This document shows positions 5,096-6,726 of a stretch of DNA of 6,726 bases, in pieces (the first letter of the stretch is position 1; each line of letters begins with the position of its first letter). This DNA is from DASVEE01 sp036399695 (GTDB lineage Bacteria; Acidobacteriota; Thermoanaerobaculia; Gp7-AA8): positions 1 through 6,726 of the forward strand of contig DASWMP010000302.1 in assembly GCA_036399695.1 (NCBI GenBank), given 5' to 3'. A program made the position numbers and the translations under genes. The notes under the pieces are model-generated. The model was not told the DNA's origin and did not search any database. It saw nothing but the letters and a program-made list of their open reading frames with translations.

Positions 5096-5200
5096 ATGTG
5101 GGACAGACACTCTTGTCTGTCCCGTGCACCCGAACGGCCGCTTGTCTGGAGGAATGGACCTCGAGGGTGGGCCGGACAGACAGGAGTGTCTGTCCCACAT
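5096..5200. repeat. 105-bp nested palindrome (REP/MITE-like element)
   Basis: Arms 5096-5122 and 5174-5200 are 27-bp inverted repeats with one difference, a T/C that remains a G-U pair in RNA. Each arm is itself a perfect palindrome: ggacagaca and tgtctgtcc (9 bp each) around a 4-nt centre, ctct in the left arm and ggag in the right. The outer arms end in atgtg / cacat. It can therefore fold either as one long hairpin or as two short ones. A 51-bp GC-rich spacer separates the arms. There is no transposase, so it would be a non-autonomous or REP-type element if mobile. It fills the first third of the 345-bp gap between genes. Confidence 0.8.
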
Positions 5201-5368
5201 GAGGCAAACCTCTAAGTCAACGGCCGCGAACGCCATCTGTAAACGCAGTACGTCTTCACGACTCAAAAGGCTACCTCGGCCTCCCCATTCGTCAAAAGTA
5301 GTCGCGTCCCTGCAACCGTATGGTTACGCCGGGACTCGATACGCGCCGCGCGTGCAATGATTCGCGCC
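5201..5368 (+). other. Non-coding leader upstream of the DUF2911 gene, possibly structured
   Basis: This 168-bp stretch has no gene that I can support. It holds several short stems: gagg-caaa-cctc at 5201-5212; aggc/gcct around 5269-5283; and a two-step stem at 5306-5335 where gtccc pairs with gggac and the inner aacc with ggtt around gtat. It is less GC-rich than the flanking genes in places. It could be a structured 5' untranslated region, or simply spacer with promoter elements I cannot identify. I could not match it to a known riboswitch class. Confidence 0.3.
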
Positions 5369-5373
5369 GGAGG
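5369..5373 (+). promoter_or_regulatory. Shine-Dalgarno that fixes the DUF2911 start
   Basis: GGAGG lies 10 nt before ATG 5384. An earlier in-frame ATG at 5357 would place this site inside the coding region and put ten non-conserved residues before the signal peptide, so 5384 is preferred. Confidence 0.7.
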
Positions 5374-5383
5374 AAATCCCGTA

Positions 5384-5890
5384 ATGCGTAAGACTCTCCT
5401 GGTTGTCGTACTGATGCTCTGTGTCACCGCCGCGTTCGCTCAGGAAGCGAAGAAGCCGCTCAGCCCCCCGGCCAAAGCGGAAGCAAAGATCGGCGGGAAG
5501 AATGTGACGATCGATTACAGCGCGCCGTCGAAGCGCGAGCGCGTGATCATGGGCGAGCTCGTCCCTTACGGCAAGGTCTGGCGCACCGGCGCCAACGCGG
5601 CCACGAAGCTGACGACCGAAACGGATCTGATGATCGGCGACCTGCACGTCCCCGCCGGCACCTACTCGCTCTTCACGATCCCCGGTGAGAAGGAGTGGAC
5701 GCTCATCGTCAACAAGCAGACCGGCATGCCTCCCTCCGAGTACGACGAGAAGCAGGACCTCGGCCGCGTGAAGATGAGCGTCTCAAACGTGAAGAACACC
5801 GTCGAGACGTTCGACATCGCCCTCAGGAACAACAAGCTCACTCTGACGTGGGAGAACACGGCCGCCAGCGTCCCGGTGACGGCGCACTGA
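5384..5890 (+). CDS. Exported DUF2911 domain protein
   Basis: A 168-residue protein with a clear signal peptide: MRK, a hydrophobic stretch TLLVVVLMLCVTAAFA, and a cleavage site at or next to residue 19-21. The mature protein is one DUF2911 domain. Family features include a beta-rich opening (VTIDYSAPSKRERVIMG), the block GKVWRTGANAAT (63-74), and PAGTYSLFTIPG followed by EWTLIVNK (90-111). Proteins of this family are common in Acidobacteriota and Bacteroidota and are expected outside the cytoplasm; their biochemical role is not established, so none is claimed. ATG 5384 is chosen over 5357 because of the Shine-Dalgarno and signal peptide. The stop codon shares its last base with the ATG of the amidohydrolase gene, so the two are probably translationally coupled. 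Confidence 0.9.
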   Translation: MRKTLLVVVLMLCVTAAFAQEAKKPLSPPAKAEAKIGGKNVTIDYSAPSKRERVIMGELVPYGKVWRTGANAATKLTTETDLMIGDLHVPAGTYSLFTIPGEKEWTLIVNKQTGMPPSEYDEKQDLGRVKMSVSNVKNTVETFDIALRNNKLTLTWENTAASVPVTAH

Positions 5891-6726
5891 TGAAAAGGCT
5901 GCTGCTCGCGCTGCTCCTCGCTGCCCAGGCCACGTCCGCGCCCGGTCAGGAGCAGATGGGGTTCGAGGAGTACGACCCCAAGTCGACGCTCGTGGTGCCG
6001 GAGCATCCGCGCACCCGGGCGAAGTTCCCGTTCATCGACGTGCACAACCATCAGCGCGGCGCCATGTCACCGGCCGACGTGCAGAAGCTCGTGGCCGACA
6101 TGGACCGCATCAACATGGCGGTGATGGTGAACCTGAGCAGCGGCAGCGGCAGTGCGCTCGCGCAGATGCAGGCGACGCTGAAGGGTCCGTACCCGAAGCG
6201 CTTCGTCACGTTCGCGAACGTCGACCTGCGCGGCATCGACGAGCCGGGGTTCGGCGAGCGGGCGGCGAAGCAGCTCGAAGAGGACGTGAAGAACGGCGCC
6301 CAGGGGCTCAAGATCTTCAAGAACCTCGGCATGTTCCTCACCGACAAGTCAGGGGCGCGCGTGCACACCGACGATCCCCGGCTCGACCCGCTCTGGCGCA
6401 AGGCGGGCGAGCTCGGGATCCCGGTACTGATCCACACCGGCGAGCCGTCCCCCTTCTGGCTGCCTGTCGACAAGCACAACGAGCGGTGGCTGGAGTTGCA
6501 GCAGTTCCCCGACCGCCGCCGCGGCGATCCGAAGTTCGCCTCGTTCGAAGAGACGATGCGCGAGCAGCACAATCTCTTCCGCAAGCACCCGAAGACGAAG
6601 TTCATCAACGCGCACCTCGGCTGGCTCGGCAACGACCTCGCCCGCCTGGGCAAACTGCTGGACGAGCTGCCGAACGTCTACACGGAGATCGGCGCCGTGC
6701 TGCACGAGCTCGGACGCCAGCCCCGC
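5890..6726 (+). CDS. Exported amidohydrolase (amidohydrolase-2 family), 3' end beyond the window
   Basis: An open frame of 279 codons runs to the last base of the window with no stop, so the C-terminus is missing. It starts at ATG 5890, overlapping the DUF2911 stop by one base. Residues 1-20 look like a signal peptide (MKRLLLALLLAAQATSAPGQ), although the hydrophobic core is short. A TIM-barrel metal-dependent hydrolase follows: H52 and H54 in FIDVHNH (strand 1 metal ligands), K141 in GLKIFKNLG, H182 in VLIHTGEP, and H242 in FINAHLGW. These match the amidohydrolase-2 (PF04909) pattern of hydrolases and decarboxylases acting on cyclic or aromatic acids and amides. The expected final Asp ligand would lie past the window edge. 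Secreted members are frequent in Acidobacteriota; the substrate is unknown. Confidence 0.9.
   Translation, partial: MKRLLLALLLAAQATSAPGQEQMGFEEYDPKSTLVVPEHPRTRAKFPFIDVHNHQRGAMSPADVQKLVADMDRINMAVMVNLSSGSGSALAQMQATLKGPYPKRFVTFANVDLRGIDEPGFGERAAKQLEEDVKNGAQGLKIFKNLGMFLTDKSGARVHTDDPRLDPLWRKAGELGIPVLIHTGEPSPFWLPVDKHNERWLELQQFPDRRRGDPKFASFEETMREQHNLFRKHPKTKFINAHLGWLGNDLARLGKLLDELPNVYTEIGAVLHELGRQPR

Noticed and set aside
5096..5200. Insertion sequence
   Set aside because: The inverted repeats enclose only about 51 bp with no transposase frame, so at most it is a non-autonomous or REP-like element.
5201..5368. c-di-GMP-I (GEMM) riboswitch
   Set aside because: Some short word matches exist, but the conserved ggcaaacc, tetraloop stem and gacgcaaagcc blocks are not in the required order and spacing.
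6051..6653. Minus-strand open frame of 200 codons
   Set aside because: It lies wholly opposite the amidohydrolase, whose metal-binding motifs are clear on the plus strand; the minus-strand product is low-complexity Ser/Arg/Pro-rich.

Overview
The window is GC-rich chromosomal DNA from a bacterium. Its gene content suggests Acidobacteriota, possibly the Vicinamibacteria: a DUF885 metallopeptidase-like protein, a DUF2911 protein, an exported amidohydrolase, small regulators, and intergenic spaces filled with short degenerate repeats. The phylum is inferred from gene flavour and genome style only; no marker gene is present. I see no rRNA, tRNA, CRISPR array, transposase or phage gene.

Layout. 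(1) 1-429: an inverted array of heptamer repeats, then a small minus-strand LuxR-type HTH protein without a receiver domain. (2) 519-1265 plus: a GrdB-like (glycine/sarcosine/betaine reductase component B family) selenoprotein. Its frame is interrupted once, by a UGA at 999-1001 that very probably encodes selenocysteine in a U-P-M-C motif. A perfect 8-bp stem with a 5-nt loop lies 9 nt downstream and fits a bacterial SECIS element. A standard gene caller splits this into two ORFs. (3) 1252-1782 minus: a small GAF-domain protein whose 3' end overlaps the selenoprotein gene tail to tail. (4) 1839-4418 minus: a likely two-gene operon, exported DUF885 protein then formamidopyrimidine-DNA glycosylase (mutM); the glycosylase zinc finger has His in place of the fourth Cys. 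(5) 4419-4642: a divergent intergenic region packed with heptamer repeats and two start-proximal promoters. (6) 4643-5038 plus: a stand-alone response-regulator receiver domain. (7) 5039-5383: a 345-bp gap with a 105-bp nested palindrome and a possibly structured leader. (8) 5384-6726 plus: an exported DUF2911 protein and, overlapping it by one base, an exported amidohydrolase cut off by the window end.

The genes do not form one pathway. They look like housekeeping and accessory genes in short transcription units. Two themes cross them: TACACT-like -10 boxes placed so close to start codons that leaderless mRNAs are likely, and at least three different 7-bp-period repeats in the intergenic spaces. 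The strongest single observation is the UGA-interrupted, SECIS-bearing selenoprotein gene, which implies that the host makes selenocysteine.
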